From Ruegeria atlantica (lineage in GTDB: Bacteria; Pseudomonadota; Alphaproteobacteria; Rhodobacterales; Rhodobacteraceae): a stretch of 64,000 nucleotides of DNA. This document shows, piece by piece, positions 1-8,511 of this stretch. Made by a program: the position numbers and the translations under genes. The notes beneath the pieces are model-generated. The model saw nothing but the letters and a program-made list of their open reading frames with translations, was not told the origin of the DNA and did no database searches. Position 1 is the first letter of the stretch; the number at the start of each line of letters is the position of its first letter. Where the stretch lies: contig WQBJ01000001.1 in assembly GCA_013032095.1 (NCBI GenBank), positions 186,001 to 250,000 of the forward strand. Direction: 5' to 3'.

Positions 1-456
1 GAAAAGATTGTCGCCACAGCCAGCGACCAGATGATCGTTATCGCGGATGCCGGGAAAGAAGTTGAAACGCTGGGGGCGTTCCCGCTGCCGGTCGAAGTGA
101 TCCCCTTTGGCTGGCAAACCACGCGCACCCTGATCGAAGAAGCGCTAGACACAATGGATGTCCTAGGCACCTCGACGATGCTGCGGATGAATGGCGAAGC
201 GCCATTTGTGACAGATGAGGGGAACCACATCCTTGACCTGCATCTGCAGCGCATCGGCAATGCGCGGCAACTGGCTCTGGTGCTTAATCAGGTGCCGGGT
301 GTGGTCGAAAATGGACTGTTTATCGATATCTGTGACACCGTCGTAATCGGTCATGGTGATGGCCGGGTTGAACTGCGAGATCTCAATGGTGGCACCACCG
401 AACTGGACCAATTGGTCGAGGGCGGTGACAACCTGTTCTCGGATCTGGCGGATTAA
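1..456 (+). CDS. rpiA: Ribose-5-phosphate isomerase A, C-terminal part (5' end outside window)
   Basis: The frame is open from base 1 and ends at TAA 454-456, giving the last 151 residues. It begins with a KIVATASDQM-type segment followed by IVIADAGKEV, then VIPFGW and a closing region with GLFIDICD and VVIGHGDG. This matches the second half of RpiA, which interconverts ribose 5-phosphate and ribulose 5-phosphate in the cytosolic pentose phosphate pathway. About 110 N-terminal residues lie upstream of the window. The glutathione reductase gene follows 180 bases downstream on the same strand. I saw no frame damage. Confidence 0.9.
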   Translation, partial: EKIVATASDQMIVIADAGKEVETLGAFPLPVEVIPFGWQTTRTLIEEALDTMDVLGTSTMLRMNGEAPFVTDEGNHILDLHLQRIGNARQLALVLNQVPGVVENGLFIDICDTVVIGHGDGRVELRDLNGGTTELDQLVEGGDNLFSDLAD

Positions 457-635
457 GGAGCGTTCCGGGTGCCAAGTGCCGAATGTCAAATAATCGCAAA
501 CCGGAAATCGTGGATCAAACGCCCGCTTTCAGTTTCGGCTTACTCTTTGACTCAGAATGAATTGCAACTTTGGAAGTAAACCATATCTGAGGGTTGCTGA
601 AATTCACCCCAATCAGAACAATGACGGGAAATACT

Positions 636-1994
636 ATGAGCTTTGACTATGATCTGTTCGTCATCGGAGGCGGCTCGGGTGGCGTTCGCGCGGCGCGCGT
701 GGCTGCTGGTGAGAACGGTGCCAAGGTGGCGCTGGCCGAAGAGGACCGTTATGGCGGCACCTGCGTCATTCGTGGCTGTGTGCCGAAAAAGCTAATGGTC
801 TTTGCCAGCGAGTTCTCGGGCATGGTCGGTGATGCGCAGGCTTACGGATGGGACATTCAGCCGGGTGCTTTGAACTGGAACACGTTCCACGGAAAGTTGG
901 TGGCGGAATTGGACCGATTGGAAGGAATCTATCGCAACATCCTGAAGAATAACGGTGTCGAAAGCTTCGACCAGCGTGCGCATGTCGTTGATGCACATAC
1001 GATTGAGCTGGCCGATGGTACGCGTAAGACGGCCAAACATATTCTGATCGCCACGGGTGGCCGCCCGGTTGTGCCCGAGTTTCCGGGTTCGGAACTGGCG
1101 ATTACCTCGAACGAGATCTTTCACTTAGAGGAACTGCCCGAAAGTATTCTGATCGTTGGTGGCGGCTATATCGCCAGCGAATTTGCTGGAATTATGAACG
1201 GGATGGGTGTGAAGACCACCCAGTTCTATCGCGGTGCGCAAATCCTGCGCGGTTTCGACGAAGAGGCGCGCGGGCTGATCAGCGAAGAGATGTGCCAGAA
1301 CGGCATCGATCTGCATTTGGGCACCAACGTGCTTGAGATGAAAAAGCAGGGTGACAAGATTTGGGTCAAGGCCACCAACGGGTCTGAACAACTGTTTGAC
1401 GTGGTCATGTATGCCACCGGACGCGCGCCGAATGCCGACAATCTGGGGCTCGAGGCCATTGGTGTCGAACGTGGCCGCAAGGGTGAGATCATTGTGGACG
1501 AATACAGCCAGACTGGTGTGCCTTCGATATACGCGATCGGGGATGTGACCGACCGCGTGAACCTGACACCTGTTGCGATCCGCGAGGGCATGGCCTTTGT
1601 CGAGACCGTCTTCAAAGGCAACCCGACCCCGGTCGATCACGAACTAATTCCGACCGCGATCTTCACTCAGCCGGAGTTCGGCACCGTGGGCCTCAGTGAA
1701 GAAGACGCAGCGGCACAGGAACCGATTGAAGTTTACGCAACCTCGTTCAAACCGATGCAGAAGTCGTTTGCCGGCGGCACGCAGCGCGTGTTGATGAAGC
1801 TGATTGTCAGTCAGGCGACTCGGAAAGTGTTGGGCTGCCACATTGTGGCGCCGGGGGCAGGTGAGATGATCCAACTGGCCGGAATTGCCGTAAAGATGGG
1901 CGCGACCAAGGAAGATTTCGACCGCACGGTAGCCGTTCATCCGGTCATGGCCGAGGAACTGGTTACAATGCGGCAACCTGTGCGCACTGCTTGA
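636..1994 (+). CDS. gor: Glutathione-disulfide reductase
   Basis: A 452-residue FAD- and NADPH-dependent disulfide reductase that keeps cytosolic glutathione reduced. Visible are the N-terminal FAD site GGGSGGVRAAR (about residues 11-21), the redox-active pair C43/C48 in GGTCVIRGC, the NADPH site GGGYIASEFAG near 170-185, ATGRAPN, the second FAD motif AIGDV, and the C-terminal dimer interface with the catalytic HP. The open frame extends upstream to a TTG at 594, but ATG 636 is preferred: family proteins start right before the first beta strand and a GACGGGA sequence lies just upstream. The plant/alphaproteobacterial GR type is suggested by the CVIRGCVPKK sequence. Thioredoxin-like alternatives such as lipoamide dehydrogenase are less likely given that motif. 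Confidence 0.93.
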   Translation: MSFDYDLFVIGGGSGGVRAARVAAGENGAKVALAEEDRYGGTCVIRGCVPKKLMVFASEFSGMVGDAQAYGWDIQPGALNWNTFHGKLVAELDRLEGIYRNILKNNGVESFDQRAHVVDAHTIELADGTRKTAKHILIATGGRPVVPEFPGSELAITSNEIFHLEELPESILIVGGGYIASEFAGIMNGMGVKTTQFYRGAQILRGFDEEARGLISEEMCQNGIDLHLGTNVLEMKKQGDKIWVKATNGSEQLFDVVMYATGRAPNADNLGLEAIGVERGRKGEIIVDEYSQTGVPSIYAIGDVTDRVNLTPVAIREGMAFVETVFKGNPTPVDHELIPTAIFTQPEFGTVGLSEEDAAAQEPIEVYATSFKPMQKSFAGGTQRVLMKLIVSQATRKVLGCHIVAPGAGEMIQLAGIAVKMGATKEDFDRTVAVHPVMAEELVTMRQPVRTA

Positions 1995-2066
1995 TTTGCA
2001 ACCGCGCGCACACAAGTTACAAGGGAACCCGTGATCACACGGTCCAACACGAAGGAATAGATACAT

Positions 2067-3209
2067 ATGGCGGGCAACAGCGGTGGCCCCTGGGGGGGCG
2101 GAGGCTCCTCAGGTGGTGGAGGAAATAGGGGTAACAACGGGGACGGGCGCAAGCCCCCCGAAGGCGACAGCCCGCAGATTCCCGAGATCGACGAGCTGAT
2201 GAAGAAAGGCCAGGAACAGCTGCGCGTCCTGATGGGCGGACGCGGCGGTTCTGGTCGCGGCGGTGGACAAGGTGCCGGTGGGGGTGGTCCCATCTTTACC
2301 AAAGGTACCGTATTGATCGGTGTGGTCGTTGCCGCCGTTCTTTGGGGCGCGGCCAGCTTTTATACTGTAAAGCCCGAAGAACAGTCGGTTGAGCTGTTCC
2401 TGGGTGAGTTCTCAGCCGTTGGCAATCCGGGTCTGAACTTCGCCCCGTGGCCTTTCGTGACCGCTGAGGTCATCCCGGTTACCCGCGAACAGACCGAGGA
2501 TATGGGCGGCACGCGTGGTAGTGACGACGGCTTGATGCTGACTGGCGACGAAAACGTGGTCGATATCGATTATCAGGTCGTTTGGAACATCAACGACCCG
2601 GCCAAGTTCCTGTTCAACCTGCGTGATCCACGCCAGACAATCCGTGCTGTGTCGGAATCAGCGATGCGTGAAATCATCGCGCAAAGCGAACTGGCACCGA
2701 TCCTGAATCGGGATCGCGGAATTATCGCGGATCGTCTTCAGGAATTGATCCAGTCCACAATGGATAGCTACGATTCCGGAATCAACATCGTACGCGTGAA
2801 CTTTGACAAGGCCGACCCACCGCAGGACGTGATTGCCGCGTTCCGCGACGTTCAGGCCGCCGCGCAGGAGCGTGACCGTCTGCAAAACGTGGCCGACGCC
2901 TATGCCAACCGTGTGCTGGCGGAAGCGCGTGGTGAAGCCGCGCAGGTTCTGGAAGAAGCCGAAGCCTATCGCGCTCAGCAGATCAACAGCGCCCAGGGTG
3001 AGGCCAGCCGTTTCAGTGCAGTTCTCGAAGAATACAGCAAAGCGCCGGACGTGACCCGCAAGCGTCTCTATCTTGAACGGATGGAGCAGGTTCTGGGTGA
3101 CGTGGACAAGATCATTCTTGACGAGAATTCTACTGGCCAGGGGCAGGGCGTCGTGCCTTATCTGCCGTTGAACGAGCTGCGCCGCAATCAGGCCGAGGAG
3201 AGCAACTGA
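2067..3209 (+). CDS. hflK: FtsH protease modulator HflK (SPFH protein)
   Basis: A 380-residue inner-membrane protein that, with HflC, forms the large periplasmic SPFH cage around the FtsH protease. Residues 1-35 and 55-75 are strongly glycine-rich (WGGGGSSGGGG, GGRGGSGRGGG), the usual HflK cytoplasmic tail. A single membrane segment follows (about 80-100, GVVVAAVLWGAASFYTV), then the SPFH/band-7 domain (about 100-290) and an Ala/Glu-rich coiled coil. A GAAGGA sequence about 10 bases upstream supports ATG 2067. The stop overlaps the hflC start (TGATG), which implies translational coupling and stoichiometric production of the two subunits. Confidence 0.95.
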   Translation: MAGNSGGPWGGGGSSGGGGNRGNNGDGRKPPEGDSPQIPEIDELMKKGQEQLRVLMGGRGGSGRGGGQGAGGGGPIFTKGTVLIGVVVAAVLWGAASFYTVKPEEQSVELFLGEFSAVGNPGLNFAPWPFVTAEVIPVTREQTEDMGGTRGSDDGLMLTGDENVVDIDYQVVWNINDPAKFLFNLRDPRQTIRAVSESAMREIIAQSELAPILNRDRGIIADRLQELIQSTMDSYDSGINIVRVNFDKADPPQDVIAAFRDVQAAAQERDRLQNVADAYANRVLAEARGEAAQVLEEAEAYRAQQINSAQGEASRFSAVLEEYSKAPDVTRKRLYLERMEQVLGDVDKIILDENSTGQGQGVVPYLPLNELRRNQAEESN

Positions 3210-4087
3210 TGCGTAAATCACCCATTCTTCTCATCATCGTCGTAATTCTCGGCGTTGTCGGCCTGTCCTCGATCTTTATCGTGGACGAGCGCGAGCGCGC
3301 GCTGGTTCTGCAATTCGGCCGTGTGGTCGCGGTCAAGGAAGAACCTGGTCTGGCCTTCAAGATTCCGCTGATTCAGGAGGTCGTGCGTTATGACGACCGT
3401 ATCCTGTCCATCGACGTTCAGCCGCTTGAAGTTACACCTTTGGATGATCGTCGTCTGGTGGTAGACGCCTTCGCGCGCTACCGGATTTCCGATCTGAACC
3501 GCTTCCGTCAGGCTGTTGGCGTCGGCGGCATCCCTGTGGCCGAAGATCGTCTGGACCGCATTCTGCGTGCTGAGACTCGCGAAGTGCTGGGTTCGGTCTC
3601 GTCCCGCGATATCCTGAGTTCGGACCGGGCGGCACTGATGCTGCGCATTCGCAACAGCGCAATTGCCGAAGCGCAGGCGCTGGGCGTCAACGTGATCGAC
3701 GTGCGTTTGAAGGCCACGGACCTACCGCAGGCCAACCTTGAGGCCACATTCGACCGGATGAAGGCCGAGCGTGAGCGTGAGGCCACTGACGAACGCGCCC
3801 GCGGTAACGAGGCCGCGCAGCGCGTCCGCGCGCAGGCCGACCGGACTGTGGTTGAACTGGTCTCGGATGCCAACCGTGAAGCCGAGATCATTCGCGGTGA
3901 GGCGGACGCCGAACGCAACGCGATCTTCGCCGAAGCCTTTGGCAAAGACCCGGAGTTCTTCGAGTTCTACCGTTCCCTGTCGGCGTATGAACGCGCGCTG
4001 GGCGGCAGCAATAGCTCGATGGTACTGAGCCCGGACTCTGAGTTCTTCAACTATCTGAAGTCACCCACCGGTCAGGGCGGCCGGTAA
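3209..4087 (+). CDS. hflC: FtsH protease modulator HflC (SPFH protein)
   Basis: A 292-residue partner of HflK. It has an N-terminal signal anchor (residues about 5-25, ILLIIVVILGVVGLSSIFIV), the SPFH domain starting VDERERALVLQFGRVV, and a long Arg/Glu-rich helix (about 185-235, KAEREREATDERARG) followed by the family-typical EFFEFYRSLSAYERAL. It starts inside the hflK stop codon and ends inside the start of the next gene (TAATG), so all three genes are probably translated from one message. Length and domain order are normal. Confidence 0.95.
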   Translation: MRKSPILLIIVVILGVVGLSSIFIVDERERALVLQFGRVVAVKEEPGLAFKIPLIQEVVRYDDRILSIDVQPLEVTPLDDRRLVVDAFARYRISDLNRFRQAVGVGGIPVAEDRLDRILRAETREVLGSVSSRDILSSDRAALMLRIRNSAIAEAQALGVNVIDVRLKATDLPQANLEATFDRMKAEREREATDERARGNEAAQRVRAQADRTVVELVSDANREAEIIRGEADAERNAIFAEAFGKDPEFFEFYRSLSAYERALGGSNSSMVLSPDSEFFNYLKSPTGQGGR

Positions 4088-4281
4088 TGGGTATGATCCT
4101 TCTAGCCCTCGGGCTGGTACTGATTGTCGAGGGGCTGGCCTATGCGCTGGCCCCTTCGCTTATTGAGCGTATGCTCGAGGCATTGCGATCCCTTTCCGAA
4201 CAGGCGCGGCGGCTGGCCGGTCTGCTGTGTGTAGTCAGCGGTCTGGTGCTGCTTTGGGGCGCATATCAGCTCGGGTTTTAG
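4087..4281 (+). CDS. DUF2065 family small membrane protein
   Basis: A 64-residue protein with two predicted membrane helices: residues about 3-22 (LLALGLVLIVEGLAYALAP) and 43-62 (LAGLLCVVSGLVLLWGAYQL), linked by a short Arg-containing loop. This matches DUF2065 (YjeT-like) proteins, which occur beside hflC in many proteobacteria. The function is unknown. The start ATG overlaps the hflC stop TAA, so production is coupled to the HflKC complex; an accessory role in that complex is inference. Confidence 0.85.
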   Translation: MGMILLALGLVLIVEGLAYALAPSLIERMLEALRSLSEQARRLAGLLCVVSGLVLLWGAYQLGF

Positions 4282-4412
4282 AGCGATGATTTCAATTGCC
4301 AGTGAATTCCCCGCGATCCCGAGTTGCGGGCTTGAACAAACTCACTACATTGGTTGCTAAGAAAGGTCGCTGAGGGGCGACCGCACGATAGATGTCGACA
4401 AGGAGTTCCCAA

Positions 4413-5903
4413 GTGCAGGCACAAGCACGCAGTATTTCTGTCCCGCGGGATGATGGTCTTGGTTTCATGCGGCTGATGTGGATGGCCTTTGCGGGAATGC
4501 TACTTGTACTGGCTCAGACCGTCGCCGTGCAGGCACGGGGTGAAAGTCTGGCACCGCTGGCCGAAAAGATCAGCCCGGCAGTGGTTAACATTACCACGTC
4601 TACCCTGATCGAAGGACAGACCGGCCCACAGGGGATCGTGCCCGAGGGCTCTCCGTTCGAGGACTTCTTTCGCGAGTTCCAAGATCGCAACGGTGAAGAT
4701 GGCGATCGCCCGCGTCGCAGCAACGCTCTGGGTTCCGGTTTCGTGATTTCTGAGGACGGTTATATCGTCACCAACAATCACGTCATCGCGGAAGCGGATG
4801 AGATCCTTGTGGAATTTTTCCCTGGCGATGGGCAGCCCAAGAAGGAACTCCCTGCCAAGGTGATTGGCACCGATGAGAAAACAGATATTGCATTGCTCAA
4901 GGTTGAGGCTTCGGGTCCGTTGCAATACGTGAAATTCGGTGACAGCGACATTGCCCGTGTGGGCGATTGGGTGATCGCCATGGGCAACCCGCTGGGGCAG
5001 GGGTTCTCGGTTTCTGCAGGTATTGTTTCGGCCCGGAATCGGGCGCTGAGCGGGTCCTACGACGATTACATCCAGACTGACGCGGCGATCAATCGGGGGA
5101 ACTCGGGCGGGCCGCTGTTCAACATGAATGGTGAGGTGATCGGTGTGAACACCGCGATCCTGTCACCCAATGGCGGTTCGATTGGCATTGGCTTCTCGAT
5201 GGCCTCAAATGTTGTGGTCAAGGTTGTCGATCAATTGCGCGAGTTCGGGGAAACCCGCCGCGGCTGGTTGGGTGTACGCATTCAGGATGTGACCGAAGAT
5301 ATGGCTGAGGCGATGGGTCTGGACAAGCCGGGCGGTGCGCTGATCAGTGACGTTCCGGACGGTCCGGCCAAGGACGCGGGGCTGCTGGCCGGGGACGTGA
5401 TCCTAAGCTTTGATGGCGTCGAGGTCGAAGATACACGCGGTCTGGTGCGCCAAGTGGGTGAGACTACTGTTGGCAAATCGGTTCGGGTCGTGGTGCACCG
5501 GGATGGCGGCACCCAGACTGTACTGGTGACTTTGGGGCGTCGCGAGGATGCAGAGCGCGCCGAAGACGGTGAAGAGGATACACCTGAAGCTCCCGCTGAA
5601 GAAAACGCAGATATTCTGGGTCTGACGATTTCGCCTTTGACTGACACGTTGCGATCGGACCTTGGTCTGGATGCGGACGCCGAAGGTTTGGTTGTGACCG
5701 AAGTCGACGAAGCATCCGAGGCTTTCTCAAAAGGTCTGCGTGCCGGTGACCTGATTACAGAGGCTGGTCAGCAAAAGGTCAGTTCGATTGAAGACCTTGA
5801 GGCGCGGATGGAAGAAGCGCGAGAAGCGGGACGCAAGTCGCTGTTGCTGCTTGTACGTCGTGGTGGCGAACCCCGCTTTGTGGCGTTGAGCCTGGACGAA
5901 TAA
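4413..5903 (+). CDS. degP: DegP/DegQ-type periplasmic serine endoprotease (Do family)
   Basis: A trypsin-fold protease with two PDZ domains that degrades or holds misfolded envelope proteins. The catalytic triad is intact: H123 (TNNHV), D158 (KTDIALLKV) and S231 (NSGGPLF). PDZ1 covers about residues 270-365 and PDZ2 about 400-490; an acidic, Ala/Pro-rich linker (EDGEEDTPEAPAEENAD) joins them. An ATG at 4392 is in frame, but GTG 4413 is preferred because AAGGAG at 4400-4405 sits seven bases before it, giving 496 residues with a membrane/signal segment at about 19-40. A possible promoter, TTGAAC at 4332 with TGCTAA 17 bases later, precedes it. It follows hflKC, so this is an envelope quality-control cluster. 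Confidence 0.93.
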   Translation: MQAQARSISVPRDDGLGFMRLMWMAFAGMLLVLAQTVAVQARGESLAPLAEKISPAVVNITTSTLIEGQTGPQGIVPEGSPFEDFFREFQDRNGEDGDRPRRSNALGSGFVISEDGYIVTNNHVIAEADEILVEFFPGDGQPKKELPAKVIGTDEKTDIALLKVEASGPLQYVKFGDSDIARVGDWVIAMGNPLGQGFSVSAGIVSARNRALSGSYDDYIQTDAAINRGNSGGPLFNMNGEVIGVNTAILSPNGGSIGIGFSMASNVVVKVVDQLREFGETRRGWLGVRIQDVTEDMAEAMGLDKPGGALISDVPDGPAKDAGLLAGDVILSFDGVEVEDTRGLVRQVGETTVGKSVRVVVHRDGGTQTVLVTLGRREDAERAEDGEEDTPEAPAEENADILGLTISPLTDTLRSDLGLDADAEGLVVTEVDEASEAFSKGLRAGDLITEAGQQKVSSIEDLEARMEEAREAGRKSLLLLVRRGGEPRFVALSLDE

Positions 5904-5922
5904 CTCACTACCGGAAAAAATC

Positions 5923-5955
5923 AAAAGGCCGGGGCACCCGCTCCGGCCTTTTTTT
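5923..5955 (+). terminator. Rho-independent terminator of degP
   Basis: AAAAGGCCGG (5923-5932) pairs with CCGGCCTTTT (5943-5952) around a ten-base loop and is followed by a run of T. It lies 20 bases after the degP stop. Confidence 0.9.
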
Positions 5956-5970
5956 GTGCTGCGAGGAAGT

Positions 5971-6050
5971 GAGCCACACGCCGGGGAGGCGCGTGGCTCT
6001 GATACAGGGAGAGGTCAGTGGACAGATATCGGGGATGATTCTCTGACCTC
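5971..6050. repeat. Two adjacent inverted repeats between degP and the Crp-type gene
   Basis: First arm pair: GAGCCAC (5971-5977) with GTGGCTC (5993-5999), extended by CGCC/GGCG inside. Second pair: GAGGTCAG (6011-6018) with CTGACCTC (6043-6050), loop 24 bases. Neither has a T-tract, and both lie past the degP terminator, in the 3' region of the minus-strand regulator gene. They could act as 3' ends of that transcript; this is inference. Confidence 0.45.
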
Positions 6051-6114
6051 CTACGGTAACAGTCTTGAAGATAGTCTTAACGTGATCCGTGGTCTGTGAA
6101 GCAGGTCACAGGGG

Positions 6115-6783
6115 TTAGATAAGGTCCGAGTCGGCCAGCGCCTTGAGGGCCTCGAAATCTTGAATCATTATCCCACCGCGGGAGGCCTCGACAACGTTGT
6201 CGCGCTTCCACGTAGATATGGTCTTGGACACCGCTTCGCGCGTGGCCCCAACGAATTCGGCCAGTTCGCTTTGCGACAGCGTGATCCGATTAGAGGGGTC
6301 GTCCTGTAGCCCGGACAGGTGCAACAACTTGCGCGCCAGCCGGATCGGCATCGGCAGGAACACCTGCTCGTTCAACTGCGATCCCATCCATCGCATGCGC
6401 AATCCTGCCAACCGGATCAGGTCAACGGCCAGTTCGGGATGCTCACGAATCTGCTCCATTACGTCGCCTTGCCGCACCCGCAATACGCGGGACGGCTCGG
6501 CTGCAGCGATGGTGGCGGTGCGGGGGCCGCTGTCAAACAGGGCGATTTCGCCAAAGACTTCTCCGGGCCGCATAAGTGTCAAAGACAGTTTGCGGCCGCT
6601 CATGGCCAGAAAGGACACCTCAAGCGTGCCTTCAAGGATGGCAAACAGAGCATCGCCTTCGTCGCCTTGTTCAAACAGAACCTCCCCGCGCTCCAAAGAA
6701 ATCTCGGTCGCCTGAGCGGAAAGCATAGCCTTCAATCCGTCGGACGCTTCGGACAGAAAGCCGCTGTCTGGGAAAGCCGTCAT
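6115..6783 (-). CDS. Crp/Fnr family transcriptional regulator
   Basis: A 222-residue regulator with an N-terminal cyclic-nucleotide-binding fold (about residues 10-130) and a C-terminal HTH_Crp domain (about 150-215, SELAEFVGATREAVSKTIS). The phosphate-binding cassette region GEIALFDSGPRTATI keeps the Gly-Glu and Arg expected of proteins that can bind a nucleotide. The chosen protein contains no cysteine, so it cannot carry the Fe-S cluster of true Fnr and is not the sensor for the FNR boxes in this window. The frame extends upstream to a GTG at 6834; ATG 6783 with GGAGAA ten bases upstream gives the usual family length. Its ligand and targets are unknown. Confidence 0.88.
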   Translation of the reverse strand: MTAFPDSGFLSEASDGLKAMLSAQATEISLERGEVLFEQGDEGDALFAILEGTLEVSFLAMSGRKLSLTLMRPGEVFGEIALFDSGPRTATIAAAEPSRVLRVRQGDVMEQIREHPELAVDLIRLAGLRMRWMGSQLNEQVFLPMPIRLARKLLHLSGLQDDPSNRITLSQSELAEFVGATREAVSKTISTWKRDNVVEASRGGIMIQDFEALKALADSDLI

Positions 6784-6941
6784 GGATTTCGGGTTCTCCG
6801 GCTGTGAGTGGTGGGTGGTGACACAACTTTCCACAGCTTTGGCGTTTAGCCAAGGTTTTTGTCTGGCTTCCGGCGCAATCTGGCCGGGAAAAGGTGCAAA
6901 ACCTCCTAAACTCAGGGATTAGGTTTGAAATCTGGATATTC

Positions 6942-7547
6942 TTACTGACTGTCTGGATCGTCCATGTAGCTCTGTAGCAAGCTGAATTGCAGCATCAGAA
7001 ACGCCATCAAGGCTATGGGGAACGCAAAGGTTTCGATCTTGACCCAAAGGTCGGTCGACATCGTCCGCCAGACGAATTCATTGGCAATAGCAAGAACCGC
7101 GAAGCATCCACACAGGCGGCGGGTCAGGATCAGCCAACCCTCGTGGCGCATGGGCAGCATCTCATCCAGAATATAGGCGAGGTAGGATTTACCTTGCAGC
7201 AGGCCGATGCCCAGCATGATCGAGAAAAAGCCGTAGACTAGTGTGGTCTTCATTTTGAAAAACCGCTCATCATTGAACCATGCGGTCAAGCCGCCGAAGA
7301 AGATCACCATGATTGCGGTGAAAATTTGTATCCGGCTAAGCTTGCCCGTCAGATACCAGAGGATGCCCATTGCGGCCAGCATCAAGGGTACGAAGAGGAT
7401 GGTGGCAACGATAAAGCCGGAATACTCGATGCCGCCGATCTGAAAGCTATCGTCGCGCAGGCGCAGGTAGATGAAGAAAAAGGCCAGTGGGGGGCCAAGC
7501 TCCAGCACCTGTTTCAGAAACGGATTGATTTCTTTTTTGCCTGTCAT
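6942..7547 (-). CDS. yciB: Intracellular septation protein A family (YciB/IspZ)
   Basis: A 201-residue inner-membrane protein with about five to six hydrophobic helices. Typical family features are the N-terminal LELGPPLAFFFIYL, GIEYSGFIVATILFVPLML, and GGLTAWFNDERFFKMKTTLVYG, plus the central ANEFVWRTMSTDLWVKIETF. YciB proteins are needed for normal envelope and septum formation; the biochemical role is unsettled. ATG 7547 is chosen because AGGAAGAA lies just upstream; a longer frame begins at 7580. It is the last gene of a minus-strand series ftsY, DMT exporter, yciB, and its start is 16 bases after the previous stop. Confidence 0.9.
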   Translation of the reverse strand: MTGKKEINPFLKQVLELGPPLAFFFIYLRLRDDSFQIGGIEYSGFIVATILFVPLMLAAMGILWYLTGKLSRIQIFTAIMVIFFGGLTAWFNDERFFKMKTTLVYGFFSIMLGIGLLQGKSYLAYILDEMLPMRHEGWLILTRRLCGCFAVLAIANEFVWRTMSTDLWVKIETFAFPIALMAFLMLQFSLLQSYMDDPDSQ

Positions 7548-7563
7548 CGGTTCTTCCTGCTGC

Positions 7564-8466
7564 TTACCCGCCCATTTCAACTATTACGGCGCCTAATGCA
7601 ATCAATGCCATCAACGCAATCCGCCGTGGCCCTACGGTTTCCTTCAACACCAACCATCCAATGAGGGCTGCAAAGACGGTTGAGGTTTCCCGCAGAACTG
7701 CGGCTTCGCCAACTTTATCGAGCCTCGTGGCCAGCATGATCGCTCCGAAAGACATGGGGGCGATTATGCCGCCTGCAAGGCCGCGCAGCATCAAAGGTCC
7801 GATGGCTGGGCGGTTGATCATAGCCCGCCATCTGAGAAAGGCGTAGAAGGGCATGGCAGCACCGTCGATCATGAAGAACCAGGCCAAAAAGGTGAACGGA
7901 TCGGCGGTGGCGCGAATGCCATAGGCGTCGTAGGTGGTGTAGAGAGCAACGAACAAGCCGGTCGCAACGGCCAATACCAGCGCAATGCCCAGGGTTTCAC
8001 GGTTGGTCTCGAGAAACCGAAAGTTATAGACGGCCAATCCAAAGATACCGGCCAGCAGGACGGCCACGCCGAACCATTGGGTGCCGGTAAAGATCTCTCC
8101 GAACAACAGATAAGCGCCGATGACGGTGAACAGCGGACCGGTGCCACGGACAACCGGGTAGACGACAGTGTAAGAGCCCTTGGTATACGCCATCGCTTGC
8201 AGGACCTTGTAGGCGACGTGGATTAACCAGACGGTGGCAAAGATCGGCCACATATAAGGTTCCGGCCAAGGCACCACAAAAAACGCAAACGGGGCGGCCA
8301 TCAGGCAATAGCTGGCGTCGATGGCCCCGCGCGACAGCCACGGGTCGTGGCGCCCCTTTTGAAGAGCTCCGAAGACCGCGTGCAGGAAGGCGGCCATCAG
8401 GGCAAGCCCGAGGGCTAGTTGATGGCCTGCATCCGTGCCTTCGAGTGAGATCAGCCAGTCGCTCAA
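7564..8466 (-). CDS. EamA/DMT-family membrane transporter
   Basis: A 300-residue protein of ten predicted membrane helices in two repeats, as in drug/metabolite (EamA) exporters. Repeat signatures include VYPVVRGTGPLFTVIGAYLLFGE in the first half and VLRETSTVFAALIGWLVLKET in the second. The substrate cannot be told from sequence. The frame starts with TTG 8466; no convincing ribosome binding site precedes it, so the true start could be internal. It lies 45 bases after ftsY on the same strand and 16 bases before yciB, so it is probably cotranscribed with both. Confidence 0.82.
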   Translation of the reverse strand: MSDWLISLEGTDAGHQLALGLALMAAFLHAVFGALQKGRHDPWLSRGAIDASYCLMAAPFAFFVVPWPEPYMWPIFATVWLIHVAYKVLQAMAYTKGSYTVVYPVVRGTGPLFTVIGAYLLFGEIFTGTQWFGVAVLLAGIFGLAVYNFRFLETNRETLGIALVLAVATGLFVALYTTYDAYGIRATADPFTFLAWFFMIDGAAMPFYAFLRWRAMINRPAIGPLMLRGLAGGIIAPMSFGAIMLATRLDKVGEAAVLRETSTVFAALIGWLVLKETVGPRRIALMALIALGAVIVEMGG

Positions 8467-8511
8467 GTATCAGGTCTTTTTGCTGAGGGGAGGGGCCAGA
8501 TGAAATGCGGA

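Noticed and set aside
6115-6783. Idea that this Crp/Fnr protein is FnrL, the sensor for the FNR boxes
   Set aside because: It has no cysteine residues, so it cannot bind the oxygen-sensing Fe-S cluster.
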